The notes under the pieces were generated by a model. That model did not search any database, was not told where the DNA came from, and saw only the letters and a program-made list of their open reading frames with translations. Both the position numbers and the translations under genes were made by a program. Of a stretch of 64,000 nt of DNA, positions 1-8,415 are shown one piece after another (within the stretch, counting starts at the first letter, position 1; each line of letters starts with the position of its first letter). Origin of the DNA: Phoenicimicrobium sp964438695 (GTDB lineage: Bacteria; Atribacterota; Phoenicimicrobiia; Phoenicimicrobiales; Phoenicimicrobiaceae); NCBI GenBank assembly GCA_964438695.1, contig CAYTKP010000002.1:1-64000 (forward strand), given 5' to 3'.

Positions 1-1
1 T

Positions 2-1054
2 TTAAATGTATTTTATGCTACTGCCGCTGGATTGATTGCCGGTATAATTATCGGACTGATTACTGAATATTATACCTCATACCACTATTGTCCGGTAAAA
101 TCAATTGCTAAATCCTCACTTACTGGGGCAGCTACTACTATTATTTCGGGATTAGCAGTGGGTATGCAAAGTACTGTTATTCCTTTGCTTATAATTGCCA
201 CTACAGTTTTAGTAGCTTATAAGTTTGCGGGGATATACGGTATAGCAGTTTCTGCGGTAGGAATGTTATCAATTGTAGGAATGACTGTTTCGGTAGATTC
301 TTATGGCCCTATTGCTGATAATTCTGGCGGAATTGCTGAAATGGCTGGTCTGGACCCAAAAGTTCGAGAAATTACTGATTCTCTAGATGCTGTGGGTAAC
401 ACTACAGCAGCTATTGGAAAAGGTTTTGCTATTGGTTCAGCAGCATTAACTGCCTTAGCTTTATTTTCCGCTTACTGTAAATCGGTAGGTTTAGAAGTTG
501 TTAGTATTACTAATCCTATGGTAGTAGCAGGAATGTTTATCGGCGGAGCTCTACCTTACCTATTTTCTGCTTTAGCAATAAATGCTGTAGGGAAAACCGC
601 TTCTTTAATGATAGAAGAAGTTCGGCGACAATTTAGAGAAATACCGGGTCTAAGAGAGGGAAAGGCTAAGCCTGATCCAGCTAAATGTGTGGATATTAGT
701 ACTAAAGGCGCATTGAAAGAGATGATTTTACCCGGATTATTAGCTGTAGTATCTCCTATATTAGTAGGGATAGTTTTAGGTTCAGAAGCGTTAGGAGGTT
801 TATTAATTGGAGCAGTATTGGTAGGAGTTTTATTGGCAATTATGATGGCTAATTCCGGTGGGGCTTGGGATAATGCAAAAAAATATATCGAACAGGGAAA
901 TTATGGTGGGAAAGGTACTGATGCACATGCTGCTGCAGTTATAGGTGATACAGTAGGTGATCCCCTCAAGGATACCGCAGGACCTTCAATGAATATTTTA
1001 ATTAAAGTAATGTCCATAGTTGCCTTAGTTTTTGTTCCACTATTTATAAAGTAG
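2..1054 (+). CDS. hppA: Membrane-bound ion-translocating pyrophosphatase, C-terminal half (5' end outside window)
   Basis: Hydrolyses pyrophosphate and pumps H+ or Na+ across the cytoplasmic membrane. The reading frame is open from base 2, so the gene is cut by the window edge. About 350 residues of a protein usually 650-750 long are present, with several hydrophobic membrane helices. Diagnostic blocks are DSYGPIADNSGGIAEMAGL, GNTTAAIGKGFAIGSAAL and, near the end, GDPLKDTAGPSMNILIK. The GNTTAA block has Ala where K+-independent enzymes have Lys (GNTTKA), which predicts the K+-dependent subfamily. The residues that separate H+ from Na+ pumps lie mostly in the missing N-terminal half, so the ion is undecided. 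A strong inverted repeat follows about 110 bp downstream. Confidence 0.97.
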   Translation, partial: LNVFYATAAGLIAGIIIGLITEYYTSYHYCPVKSIAKSSLTGAATTIISGLAVGMQSTVIPLLIIATTVLVAYKFAGIYGIAVSAVGMLSIVGMTVSVDSYGPIADNSGGIAEMAGLDPKVREITDSLDAVGNTTAAIGKGFAIGSAALTALALFSAYCKSVGLEVVSITNPMVVAGMFIGGALPYLFSALAINAVGKTASLMIEEVRRQFREIPGLREGKAKPDPAKCVDISTKGALKEMILPGLLAVVSPILVGIVLGSEALGGLLIGAVLVGVLLAIMMANSGGAWDNAKKYIEQGNYGGKGTDAHAAAVIGDTVGDPLKDTAGPSMNILIKVMSIVALVFVPLFIK

Positions 1055-1165
1055 TTTCGAATATTGCGTATCGAGTGAAGATGACAAGATGGTTAACTGG
1101 TTAAAAGATTAATGCTGGACTAGCGTAGAGAAAAAACGTGCTTTATCTTAATGTAGTAAGGAGTG

Positions 1166-1207
1166 TTTTAGAGCATCGGAATTTTTTGATATTCCGATGC
1201 TCTAAAA
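1166..1207 (+). repeat. LR repeat, first hairpin module (M1) only
   Basis: Perfect 17-bp inverted repeat: TTTTAGAGCATCGGAAT at 1166-1182 and its complement at 1191-1207, with an 8-nt loop. The same hairpin (TTTTAGAGCATCGG...) opens several full LR elements elsewhere, for example at 32912 and 60121. It lies between hppA and the nucleoside phosphorylase and could end hppA transcription, but no clean U-run follows it. A small inverted repeat, ACTAATT/AATTAGT, lies at 1221-1243. Confidence 0.8.
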
Positions 1208-1275
1208 TAATTTCTTTGCTACTAATTTACTTAGAGAATTAGTAAATTTGTTAAATACTCAAGGAGAATTTCCAA

Positions 1276-2610
1276 TTGAGATTTTATGATTTAATTACAA
1301 AAAAAAGAGATGGGCAAGAATTATCTCAAGAAGAAATAAATTTCATGATAAAGGAATATTGTGAAGATAGAGTTCCTGATTATCAGATGTCTGCTATGTT
1401 AATGGCTATCTATTTTAAAGGAATGAGCAATAGTGAGATAAAACATTTGACTATTGCTATGGTTAATTCCGGAAAAATTATTGATCTTAATTCTATACCA
1501 GGAATTAAAGTCGATAAACACAGTACTGGCGGAGTAGGAGATACTACTACTCTTGCTCTTGCACCGATGGTAGCTGCTGCAGGAGTCCCTGTTGCTAAGA
1601 TGTCAGGACGTGGTTTGGGCCATACAGGTGGTACAATTGATAAGTTAGAATCGATTGAAGGTTTCAAAACAGAGTTAAGCCTTAATGAATTTATAGAAAT
1701 AGTAAAGAAAGTTGGAGTATCAATTATTAGTCCTACTTCTGATTTAGCCCCAGCAGATAAAAAACTATATGCCCTGAGAGATGTAACCGCAACAGTTGAT
1801 AGCATTCCTTTAATTGTTAGTAGTATTATGAGTAAAAAGATTGCTGCAGGTGCCGATGCAATTGTGTTAGATGTGACTACTGGAAGTGGCGCTTTTATAA
1901 GTAGATACGAAGATGCTTTGAAATTAGGAGAAATTATGGTCGATATTGGATTAGAACTAGGAAAAGAGACTGTAGCAATAATTACAAATATGGATGAACC
2001 ATTGGGTTTCGCAATAGGAAACTCCCTGGAAGTTAGGGAGGCTGTTGAGGTACTAAAAAATAAAGGGCCAGAAGATTTACGCAAACTTTGCATTGTTCTT
2101 GGCTCTTATATGTTAAAATTAGGTGGTATGGTTAATAGTATTGAAGAGGGAAAACGTAAATTGATAAATATTTTAGAAGAAGGCAGAGCATTTACTAAAT
2201 TTAAGGAAATGGTAGTAGCTCAGGGAGGAAATTTTCAGGTAATCGAAGATCCAGAATTATTGCCAACAGCTAAATACTGCTTTAAAGTTAAAGCAAATAG
2301 AAGCGGATATGTGCAAAGAACAGATTCTCGATTGATTGGTGAGAGTGCTATGCTTTTGGGAGCAGGTAGAGAAAATAAAGAGTCTAAAATAGATTTATCT
2401 GTTGGTATTGTTTTAAAAAAGAAAATTGGTAATAAAGTTAATATTAATGAGGACTTAGCTGAAATTTATTATAATGATGCAGAAAAATTAGAAGATGCCA
2501 AGAAAAAATTACTGTCTTCATTTAGTATAGGTGACAAAAAACCGCGAAAATTACCACTAATTTTAGCTGCTGTTAACCAGGAGGGAATTAAAGAATTTAC
2601 TTATAAATAG
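1276..2610 (+). CDS. pdp: Pyrimidine-nucleoside (thymidine) phosphorylase
   Basis: Phosphorolysis of thymidine, deoxyuridine or uridine to base plus (deoxy)ribose-1-phosphate in nucleoside salvage; cytosolic homodimer. The 444 residues match the usual length (about 430-440). The phosphate-binding motif KHSTGGVGD lies at about residues 80-88, followed by SGRGLGHTGGTIDKLE, the family signature. The N-terminal alpha domain and C-terminal domain are both complete. The start is TTG, chosen because AAGGAG at 1261-1266 lies 9 nt upstream and the protein then begins MRFYDLITKKRDG, as in homologues. Whether it is Pdp (broad) or DeoA (thymidine-specific) cannot be told from the sequence alone. It appears to be transcribed alone. 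Confidence 0.95.
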   Translation: MRFYDLITKKRDGQELSQEEINFMIKEYCEDRVPDYQMSAMLMAIYFKGMSNSEIKHLTIAMVNSGKIIDLNSIPGIKVDKHSTGGVGDTTTLALAPMVAAAGVPVAKMSGRGLGHTGGTIDKLESIEGFKTELSLNEFIEIVKKVGVSIISPTSDLAPADKKLYALRDVTATVDSIPLIVSSIMSKKIAAGADAIVLDVTTGSGAFISRYEDALKLGEIMVDIGLELGKETVAIITNMDEPLGFAIGNSLEVREAVEVLKNKGPEDLRKLCIVLGSYMLKLGGMVNSIEEGKRKLINILEEGRAFTKFKEMVVAQGGNFQVIEDPELLPTAKYCFKVKANRSGYVQRTDSRLIGESAMLLGAGRENKESKIDLSVGIVLKKKIGNKVNINEDLAEIYYNDAEKLEDAKKKLLSSFSIGDKKPRKLPLILAAVNQEGIKEFTYK

Positions 2611-2748
2611 TATAAGATATATGATGTATTATATGTCGTTATGTATATGTATATGAGATATGTATATTAATTAGATTTCTTTCCTCTCTTTCCTCTCTTT
2701 CATTCTTAACTTTATGTTAGCATTTATGTACTTCACATTCATATGTTT
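2611..2748. other. AT-rich simple-sequence spacer
   Basis: The first part of a 402-bp gene-free stretch. It holds alternating tatgta/tatatg runs (about 2611-2670) and a short direct repeat of TTTCCTCTC (about 2678-2702). I see no open frame or RNA gene. The rest of the stretch is an LR element and a possible promoter. Confidence 0.6.
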
Positions 2749-2944
2749 ATTTTAAAACATAGAAATTTCCAAAATTCGATACTCTAAAATAAATTTTCAC
2801 CCTATTTTCACTGGCACAAGTTTTTTAAATAAGGAATAGATCAAAACAAATTTATCAGGTTCAGGAATGGTATCATATAAAATGAAAAAAAATAGCAAAA
2901 GGCGTAGAGGGGTTTCAGAGGACTTTGCCCTCTAGCAATCTTTT
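2749..2944 (+). repeat. LR repeat, near full-length copy (modules M1-M5)
   Basis: Contains a degraded M1 hairpin (2749-2792), a CACCC...GGCAC block (M2), the ATAAGGAATAG block (M3), GGAATGGTATCATATAAAATG (split here as GGAATGGTATCATAT, then AAAATG) followed by GCAAAAGGCGTAGAG (M4), and a terminal hairpin GAGG...CCTC (M5, about 2917-2933) followed by GCAATCTTT. It ends 68 nt before the start of the DHH-CBS-CCA gene, in the same orientation. Confidence 0.8.
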
Positions 2945-2973
2945 TATATGATATACTATCTTGTGTTTATTTG

Positions 2974-2982
2974 TGTTATAAT
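2974..2982 (+). promoter_or_regulatory. Possible extended -10 promoter for the DHH-CBS-CCA gene
   Basis: TGTTATAAT is a perfect extended -10 element (TGnTATAAT). There is no convincing -35 box at 16-18 nt spacing. It lies 30 nt upstream of the start codon and downstream of the LR element, so in this copy LR would be upstream of the promoter and not in the leader. Confidence 0.4.
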
Positions 2983-3012
2983 TTTAAATAAAAAATTAAA
3001 AAAGAGGATAGA

Positions 3013-5652
3013 TTGTTGGAAGTAATTATTAGTCATCAAAGTACTGATTTTGATTCTTTAGCAGCTATGGTGGCAGCTAAAAAAATATATAAAAATGCTT
3101 TATTAGTTTTTCCTGGTGCGGTGGAGAAAAATGTTAGAAAATTTATATCAATATATGGTGACCTAATAGAAGTAATTTCACTTAAAAGTATAAAAATGCA
3201 AGATATTACTAAGTTGATAATAGTTGATACTCGAATAAAAAGAAGAATTGGTGCTTTTGCTAATATATTAAAAAAGAGAGATTTAGAAATTCATATTTAT
3301 GATCATCACCCTGCAACTGCAGATGATATTAAAGGAAATCTTAATGTTATTGAAGAAGTAGGAGCAACTACTACTATACTTCTAAAAAAAATTAGGAAGA
3401 TGAAATTAGAAATTACCCCGATTGAGGCAACTCTTTTTGCTTTAGGAATTTATGAAGATACTGGTTCTTTAACTTTTTCTACTACTACTATTGAGGATAT
3501 TAATTGTATTTCTTTCTTGTTCAATAAAGGAATAAAATTAAAAGTTGTATCCAATTTTATGAACATTGGATTAAGTTTGACTCAAAAAAAATTGCTAAAT
3601 CAATTACTTCTTTCATCTAAAGAAATTTTTTGTAAGGGTGTGAGAGTTAATATCGCAAAAGCTGAAATGAAAAATTATACAGAAGGTTTAGCCCTTCTTA
3701 CTCATAAATTAATAGAAATTGAAAATAGTGATGTTTTTTTTACCTTAGTTAAAATGGAAGAAAGGATATACATAGTAGGAAGAAGCAGGACAAATGCGGT
3801 GGATGTAGATGAAGTATTGAAAGAATTAGGAGGTGGAGGACATTTTCAGGCAGCTTCAGCCGTGGTTAAAGATTTTACCTTAGACGAATTAGAAAAAAAA
3901 CTTTTGAAAATTTTGGAAAGAAAAATAAAATTAGGAATTATGGCGAAAGATATTTTATCTTCTCCAGTTAAAACTGTTAATTCTTCAACATCCATTTCAG
4001 AGATGGAAAAAATCTTATTGAGATATGGGCATACAGGAATTCCGGTAGTGGAAGAGGGGGAATTAAAAGGTATTATTACTATGCAAGAAGTAAATAGAGC
4101 TGCACGTCATGGATTTGGAAAAGAACCAGTGAGTAAGTTTATGTCAAATCAGATAATTAGTGTTGATCAAAACACTCCTTTGACTGAAATTCAAGAATTG
4201 ATGATAACCCATGATATAGGGAGGATATTAGTAGTAGACCAGGATAAAAGATTAATGGGAATAGTTACTAGAACTGATTTGATAAGGAGCTTGTATGGAG
4301 AATATAATATCCCAAAAAGTTCATTTTCAACATATACTGAAAGCAATTATAAATTAAAGAGAGAAAAAATAATAAATTTAACCAAGAAGATATTTCCCAA
4401 AAGGGTTCAAGATATTTTAAAAAAGATTGGAGAAATAGGTGATAGATTGTCTTTTCCCGTATTTATGGTAGGAGGTGTGGTTAGAGATCTGCTTTTGGAA
4501 ATTAAAAATCTCGATCTTGATATTGTTGTTGAGGGAGATGGAATAGAATTTGCTCGAAATTTGAGTAGAGAATTAGGGGGGATAGTTAGGATTCATAAAA
4601 AATTTAGCACAGCAGTTGTGATTTTACCTGATGGTCTTAAGGTAGATATAGCAACTGCTCGTAGAGAATTTTATGAATATCCAGCTGCTCTTCCTCAAGT
4701 AGAATTGAGTTCTATAAAAAAGGATCTATATAGAAGAGATTTTACCATAAATGCAATGGCCATACAGTTGAATTGTAAAAATTATGGAAAATTAATCGAT
4801 TTCTTTGGAGGGCAGAGAGATTTAAAGTTAGGCATTATAAGAGTTTTATATAATTTAAGTTTTGTTGAGGACCCTGCACGCATTATAAGAGCAATAAGAT
4901 TTGAGCAACGATATAATTTTAAGATGGATAGATCGACAGAAGATTTTCTCAAAAAAGCTATTGATGATAAATTGCTTATTCGATTAAGAAAGAAAAGGGT
5001 TGCTGAAGAATTAATATTAACATTAAAAGAGAAAAATCCAACAAAAGCTTTAAAAAGAATGAAGGATCTGGGAGTTTTGAAATATGTCCTCCCGGATACA
5101 GAAATAAATACGGATATGATTGAAAAATTAGATAAAATAAGTGAAAGTTATAATTTCTGGCAAAAAAATATATCTAAGGAAGAAGTCGATTTATGGTTAA
5201 TATACTTTTATTTTTTAGTATACCAATTAGAGCAGAAAAAAATCCAAAAAATATGCAAAAAATTACTGTTAAAGCCGAAAATTATTGATAAAATAAACTA
5301 TATTTATCTAAATTTAAATTCAGTTATTGATTTTTTGTCACAAAAAGAAAGATTATTGCCTAGCTTAATTTATAAAAAATTAAAAGATGCACCAAATGAG
5401 CTTCTATTCATAGCAATAATGGAGAGTAGATCAAGTATAGTAAAAGAAAGGATAGTCGACTTTATTAAAAATTACAAAAAGGAAAGATTGTGTATTTCTG
5501 GAAAAGACCTAAAAAAAATGGGTATAAAACCAGGTCCTGTTTATTCAAATATTTTGAGTGTCTTACTAAGTGCTAAATTAGATGGGGAAGTGAATAATAA
5601 GGAAGAAGAAATTAAATTTGTACTAAATCTTATAGAAGGAAAGGGAAAATAA
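3013..5652 (+). CDS. DHH phosphoesterase / CBS pair / tRNA nucleotidyltransferase fusion
   Basis: An 879-residue fusion. Residues 1-170 are a DHH phosphoesterase (TDFDS near 11-15, DHHP at 97-100), followed by a DHHA1 domain with GGGGHFQAAS near 275. Residues about 312-430 are two CBS domains, a nucleotide-sensing module. From about 470 comes a class II nucleotidyltransferase head with GGVVRD (486-491), DLDIVVEGD (about 499-507) and RRDFTINAMA (about 573), then EDPARIIRAIRFE and the RNA-binding neck and body. This is the architecture of CCA-adding, A-adding or poly(A) polymerase-like enzymes in some thermophiles and deltaproteobacteria. The TTG start has GAGG 9 nt upstream. No other CCA enzyme is seen here, so it may mature tRNA 3' ends; the substrate of the DHH half is unknown. 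Confidence 0.93.
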   Translation: MLEVIISHQSTDFDSLAAMVAAKKIYKNALLVFPGAVEKNVRKFISIYGDLIEVISLKSIKMQDITKLIIVDTRIKRRIGAFANILKKRDLEIHIYDHHPATADDIKGNLNVIEEVGATTTILLKKIRKMKLEITPIEATLFALGIYEDTGSLTFSTTTIEDINCISFLFNKGIKLKVVSNFMNIGLSLTQKKLLNQLLLSSKEIFCKGVRVNIAKAEMKNYTEGLALLTHKLIEIENSDVFFTLVKMEERIYIVGRSRTNAVDVDEVLKELGGGGHFQAASAVVKDFTLDELEKKLLKILERKIKLGIMAKDILSSPVKTVNSSTSISEMEKILLRYGHTGIPVVEEGELKGIITMQEVNRAARHGFGKEPVSKFMSNQIISVDQNTPLTEIQELMITHDIGRILVVDQDKRLMGIVTRTDLIRSLYGEYNIPKSSFSTYTESNYKLKREKIINLTKKIFPKRVQDILKKIGEIGDRLSFPVFMVGGVVRDLLLEIKNLDLDIVVEGDGIEFARNLSRELGGIVRIHKKFSTAVVILPDGLKVDIATARREFYEYPAALPQVELSSIKKDLYRRDFTINAMAIQLNCKNYGKLIDFFGGQRDLKLGIIRVLYNLSFVEDPARIIRAIRFEQRYNFKMDRSTEDFLKKAIDDKLLIRLRKKRVAEELILTLKEKNPTKALKRMKDLGVLKYVLPDTEINTDMIEKLDKISESYNFWQKNISKEEVDLWLIYFYFLVYQLEQKKIQKICKKLLLKPKIIDKINYIYLNLNSVIDFLSQKERLLPSLIYKKLKDAPNELLFIAIMESRSSIVKERIVDFIKNYKKERLCISGKDLKKMGIKPGPVYSNILSVLLSAKLDGEVNNKEEEIKFVLNLIEGKGK

Positions 5653-5658
5653 TAAAAA

Positions 5659-6461
5659 ATGTTAAATAATATATTCGAGATTGTTTGGAGTATCCCGGCT
5701 GTTTTAATTGCCATTACTCTTCATGAATATTGGCATGGGAAAATTGCTTATAATTTAGGTGATCCAACTGCCGCTCAGGCAGGAAGGCTTACCTTGAATC
5801 CTTTAGCTCATCTTGATCCCATGGGTACTTTAATGCTACTTCTATTTCGTTTTGGCTGGGCAAAACCAGTGCCAGTAAATTTCAATAATCTAAATAACCC
5901 TAAAAGAGATATGATTTATGTGTCTTTAGCAGGACCTATTGCCAATATATTTACTGCTATTCTATTTGCTATTATTTTAAGATTAAGTTATTATTTCATT
6001 GACCAAATAACTTTAGTTAAGAATACGGCCTTTTTAAGCTTATCTTTTACTTTACTTAAGGGATGGTTATTTTTTTTACGAACCGGCGTGTTGTTAAATT
6101 TAGTTCTGGCAATATTTAATTTAATACCAATCCCCCCTTTAGATGGTTCTAAAATATTAATAGGTCTATTACCTTATTCCCAAGCTTATAGATATGCTAA
6201 ATTAGAATCTTATGGACCAATTATCTTATTAATTCTTGTATTAAGTGGTATAATTGGAAAAGTATTATTTCCTGTAGTATTTTTTCTATTNNNNNNNNNN
6301 NNNNNNNNNNNNNNNNNNNNNNNNNNNNNNNNNNNNNNNNNNNNNNNNNNNNNNNNNNNNNNNNNNNNNNNNNNNNNNNNNNNNNNNNNNTTGTATTAAG
6401 TGGTATAATTGGAAAAGTATTATTTCCTGTAGTATTTTTTCTATTCCGCTTGCTAGTTTAA
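5659..6461 (+). CDS. Site-2 protease family (M50) zinc metalloprotease, interrupted by a false assembly gap
   Basis: Integral membrane metalloprotease. The zinc motif HEYWH starts at residue 22 (HExxH), and the third ligand lies in NLIPIPPLDGSKIL near residue 155-165. Helices surround both motifs. There is no PDZ domain, so it is the short bacterial type and not RseP, which is encoded separately at 54 kb. A 100-N gap (6291-6390) interrupts the 3' end, but the 55 nt on each side are identical. Collapsing the duplication gives a protein of about 215 residues ending FFLFRLLV, with TAA at 6459-6461. It starts 6 nt after the preceding gene, with AAGGG upstream. Substrate unknown. Confidence 0.9.
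6236..6445. other. Assembly artefact: 55-nt duplication flanking a 100-N gap
   Basis: Bases 6236-6290 and 6391-6445 are identical, with 100 Ns between. The protease frame continues without a break if one copy and the Ns are removed. This is a scaffolder join of two contigs that actually overlap by one assembly k-mer, not missing sequence. Confidence 0.95.
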
Positions 6462-6464
6462 AAC

Positions 6465-6512
6465 AAATCCTAACAAAATTCTCAGAAAAAGTCTTATGTT
6501 GAACCATAACAA
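6465..6512 (+). repeat. Degenerate LR repeat fragment (module M3 and variant M4)
   Basis: CCTAACAAAATTCTCAGA then AAAAGTCTTATGTTGAACC aligns with TCTAGTAAGATTGTCAGA then GAAAGTTTTATATAAAGCC in the copy before topA. No terminal hairpin follows. It lies upstream of trpS. This is a weak, decayed copy. Confidence 0.45.
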
Positions 6513-6668
6513 AACAGAAAAGATAATTTAAACAGACTAAGTTTTAAGTTTTAAACTATGGGTTTTTGCTTTTAACTTTATATCGGCAATTAAAAACTAT
6601 AATTAATATAAGTAAATTAATAGAAAATATAGTTTAATAATAAAATTAAGGAAGGAGTATTTATTCAT

Positions 6669-7655
6669 ATGAAAGGAATAATTTTTAGTGGAATGCGTCC
6701 AACGGGGAAATTACATTTAGGAAATTACTTGGGAGCTTTAGAAAATTGGGTAAAACTCCAGGAAGAATATAAATGTTTTTATGGAGTTGTCGATTTACAC
6801 GCTCTAACTACCGGGTATAAACAAACTACAGAGTTAAAAGAAAATATTAGAGAAATGCTTATAGATTGGTTTTCTGCTGGTGTTGATCCGGAAAAGAGTA
6901 CTGTATTAATACAATCTTATGTACCAGAACACTCGGAATTACATCTGCTTTTTTCTATGATAACTCCGATGTCCTGGTTAGAAAGGAATCCAGTTTTGAA
7001 AGAACAAGTCCGTGATTTGGGATTGAAAGAGAATATTAATTATGGCCTTTTAGGATATCCAGTTTTAATGGCTTCAGATATTTTAATCTATAAATCAAAT
7101 ACCGTACCTGTTGGGGAAGATCAACTACACCATATAGAATTAGCTAGGGAAATAGCCAGGAGATTTAATAATCTTTATGAAAATGTTTTTCCTCTACCCC
7201 AAGCAAAATTGACTAAAATACCCAGGGTTCCTGGAATTAATGGAAAAAGAATGAGCAAGAGCGTAGGGAATACTATATCGATTTCTGATTGTCCAAAGAT
7301 AATTACTGAAAAGGTTAAATCAATGATAACTGATACTGAAAAGATAAAATTAAATGACTTAGGGCATCCTGATGTTTGTGTTGTATTTACTTATCAGAAG
7401 ATATTTAATCCAAATCAATATAAAGAAATTTCTACTGGGTGCAAATCGGGGAAATTAGGATGTGTAGAATGTAAAAAAATATTAGCCCAAATGTTAATAG
7501 ATAAATTTGAAGTATTTAGAGAGAAAAGAAGATATTTTGAAAAAAAACCAGAAATACTTAGAGATATTGTTATAGAGGGGAGCAGAAAAGCAAGAGAAGT
7601 AGCTCAACAAACTCTCGAAGAAGCAAAAAGGGCTATGAAAATTTATTATGAGTAG
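6669..7655 (+). CDS. trpS: Tryptophanyl-tRNA synthetase
   Basis: Charges tRNA-Trp with tryptophan using ATP. This is a class I synthetase of 328 residues, the usual compact bacterial length. The HIGH-type motif is KLHLGN (about residues 14-19) and the KMSKS loop is KRMSKS (about 192-197). DLHALTT and GEDQLHHIELAREIARRFN are typical of TrpRS. It has a strong ribosome site, AAGGAAGGAG, and an ATG start. No T-box specifier or AGGGTGG core is visible in the 200 bp upstream. Its last 8 bases overlap the start of scpA, so the two are probably co-translated. Confidence 0.98.
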   Translation: MKGIIFSGMRPTGKLHLGNYLGALENWVKLQEEYKCFYGVVDLHALTTGYKQTTELKENIREMLIDWFSAGVDPEKSTVLIQSYVPEHSELHLLFSMITPMSWLERNPVLKEQVRDLGLKENINYGLLGYPVLMASDILIYKSNTVPVGEDQLHHIELAREIARRFNNLYENVFPLPQAKLTKIPRVPGINGKRMSKSVGNTISISDCPKIITEKVKSMITDTEKIKLNDLGHPDVCVVFTYQKIFNPNQYKEISTGCKSGKLGCVECKKILAQMLIDKFEVFREKRRYFEKKPEILRDIVIEGSRKAREVAQQTLEEAKRAMKIYYE

Positions 7656-8415
7656 TACAAATGCAAAATTCAAGATAAAATTTGAAAAATTTGAAGGTTC
7701 TTCCAATGAATTGGTAAGAAGCATAAAAGAAAATATTATAGATATTAACTATGTACCTATTGTTGAAATATTAAATCATTTTTTGGAATTTCTTTCTAAG
7801 AATAGAGGTAATATTGATATAGATATTGCTAGTGAAACTATCACTAATGCTGCAATAATATTAAAAATGAAATCTGAGCAACTTTTGCCCGATCTGAAAA
7901 ATAAAAATGAGGTAGAAACCGATGAAGAGAAAGAAGATGAGCAAATTTTAGATAATAAGGATGTATATCTTAAGGAATATAATAAATATCAAAAAATAGT
8001 TAAATACTTAAATCAAAAAAAATACAACCAAGATGATATTTTTTTTCCTTTTGGTAAAAATAATGACGAAAAAATAGATATAGAAATCCAGGAGGTTGAT
8101 TTAGCAGACCTTTTAAGTGCATTAGAGAAAATTTTAAAAAATAAAAAGAAAGAAGAATTTGTTCCGATTAAAAGAAGAACTTTTACTGTAGCTACGAAGA
8201 TGAATGAGATATTAGATATATTAAGGTATAATAAAGAAGGAATATCATTCGACTATTTTATGGAAACTGCCCAAACAAAATTGGAAATTATTGTTATCTT
8301 TCTGGCTTTATTAGAACTTATATATTATAAAAAGATTGTGTGTCATCAAAATGGAAATTTTGGTAGAATTATATTTTACCTGAAAGGAGAGGATTTACAT
8401 TCAAAGAAGAATTAA
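7648..8415 (+). CDS. scpA: Segregation and condensation protein A
   Basis: The kleisin subunit that bridges the SMC dimer heads, with ScpB, in chromosome condensation; smc is at 26 kb. The 255 residues begin with the conserved pattern KFEKFEGS and ..DINYVPIVEILNHFLEFL, have an acidic middle linker (ETDEEKEDEQILD) and end with a winged-helix-like region (FDYFMETAQTKLEIIVIFLALLEL, here broken as FDYFMETAQTKLEI and VIFLALLEL). The ATG overlaps the trpS end by 8 nt. It ends with TAA at 8413-8415, inside what should be the start region of scpB. Confidence 0.93.
   Translation: MSSTNAKFKIKFEKFEGSSNELVRSIKENIIDINYVPIVEILNHFLEFLSKNRGNIDIDIASETITNAAIILKMKSEQLLPDLKNKNEVETDEEKEDEQILDNKDVYLKEYNKYQKIVKYLNQKKYNQDDIFFPFGKNNDEKIDIEIQEVDLADLLSALEKILKNKKKEEFVPIKRRTFTVATKMNEILDILRYNKEGISFDYFMETAQTKLEIIVIFLALLELIYYKKIVCHQNGNFGRIIFYLKGEDLHSKKN

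Noticed and set aside
1410..2093. A 227-codon open frame on the minus strand inside the nucleoside phosphorylase gene
   Set aside because: It is a reverse-strand shadow of a clearly conserved gene; its translation is Ser/Thr/Pro-rich low complexity without any recognisable domain, and there is no ribosome site.
6462..6668. Possible T-box leader upstream of trpS
   Set aside because: No AGGGTGGnACCGCG-type core, specifier loop or terminator pair is visible; the spacer holds only a decayed LR fragment.
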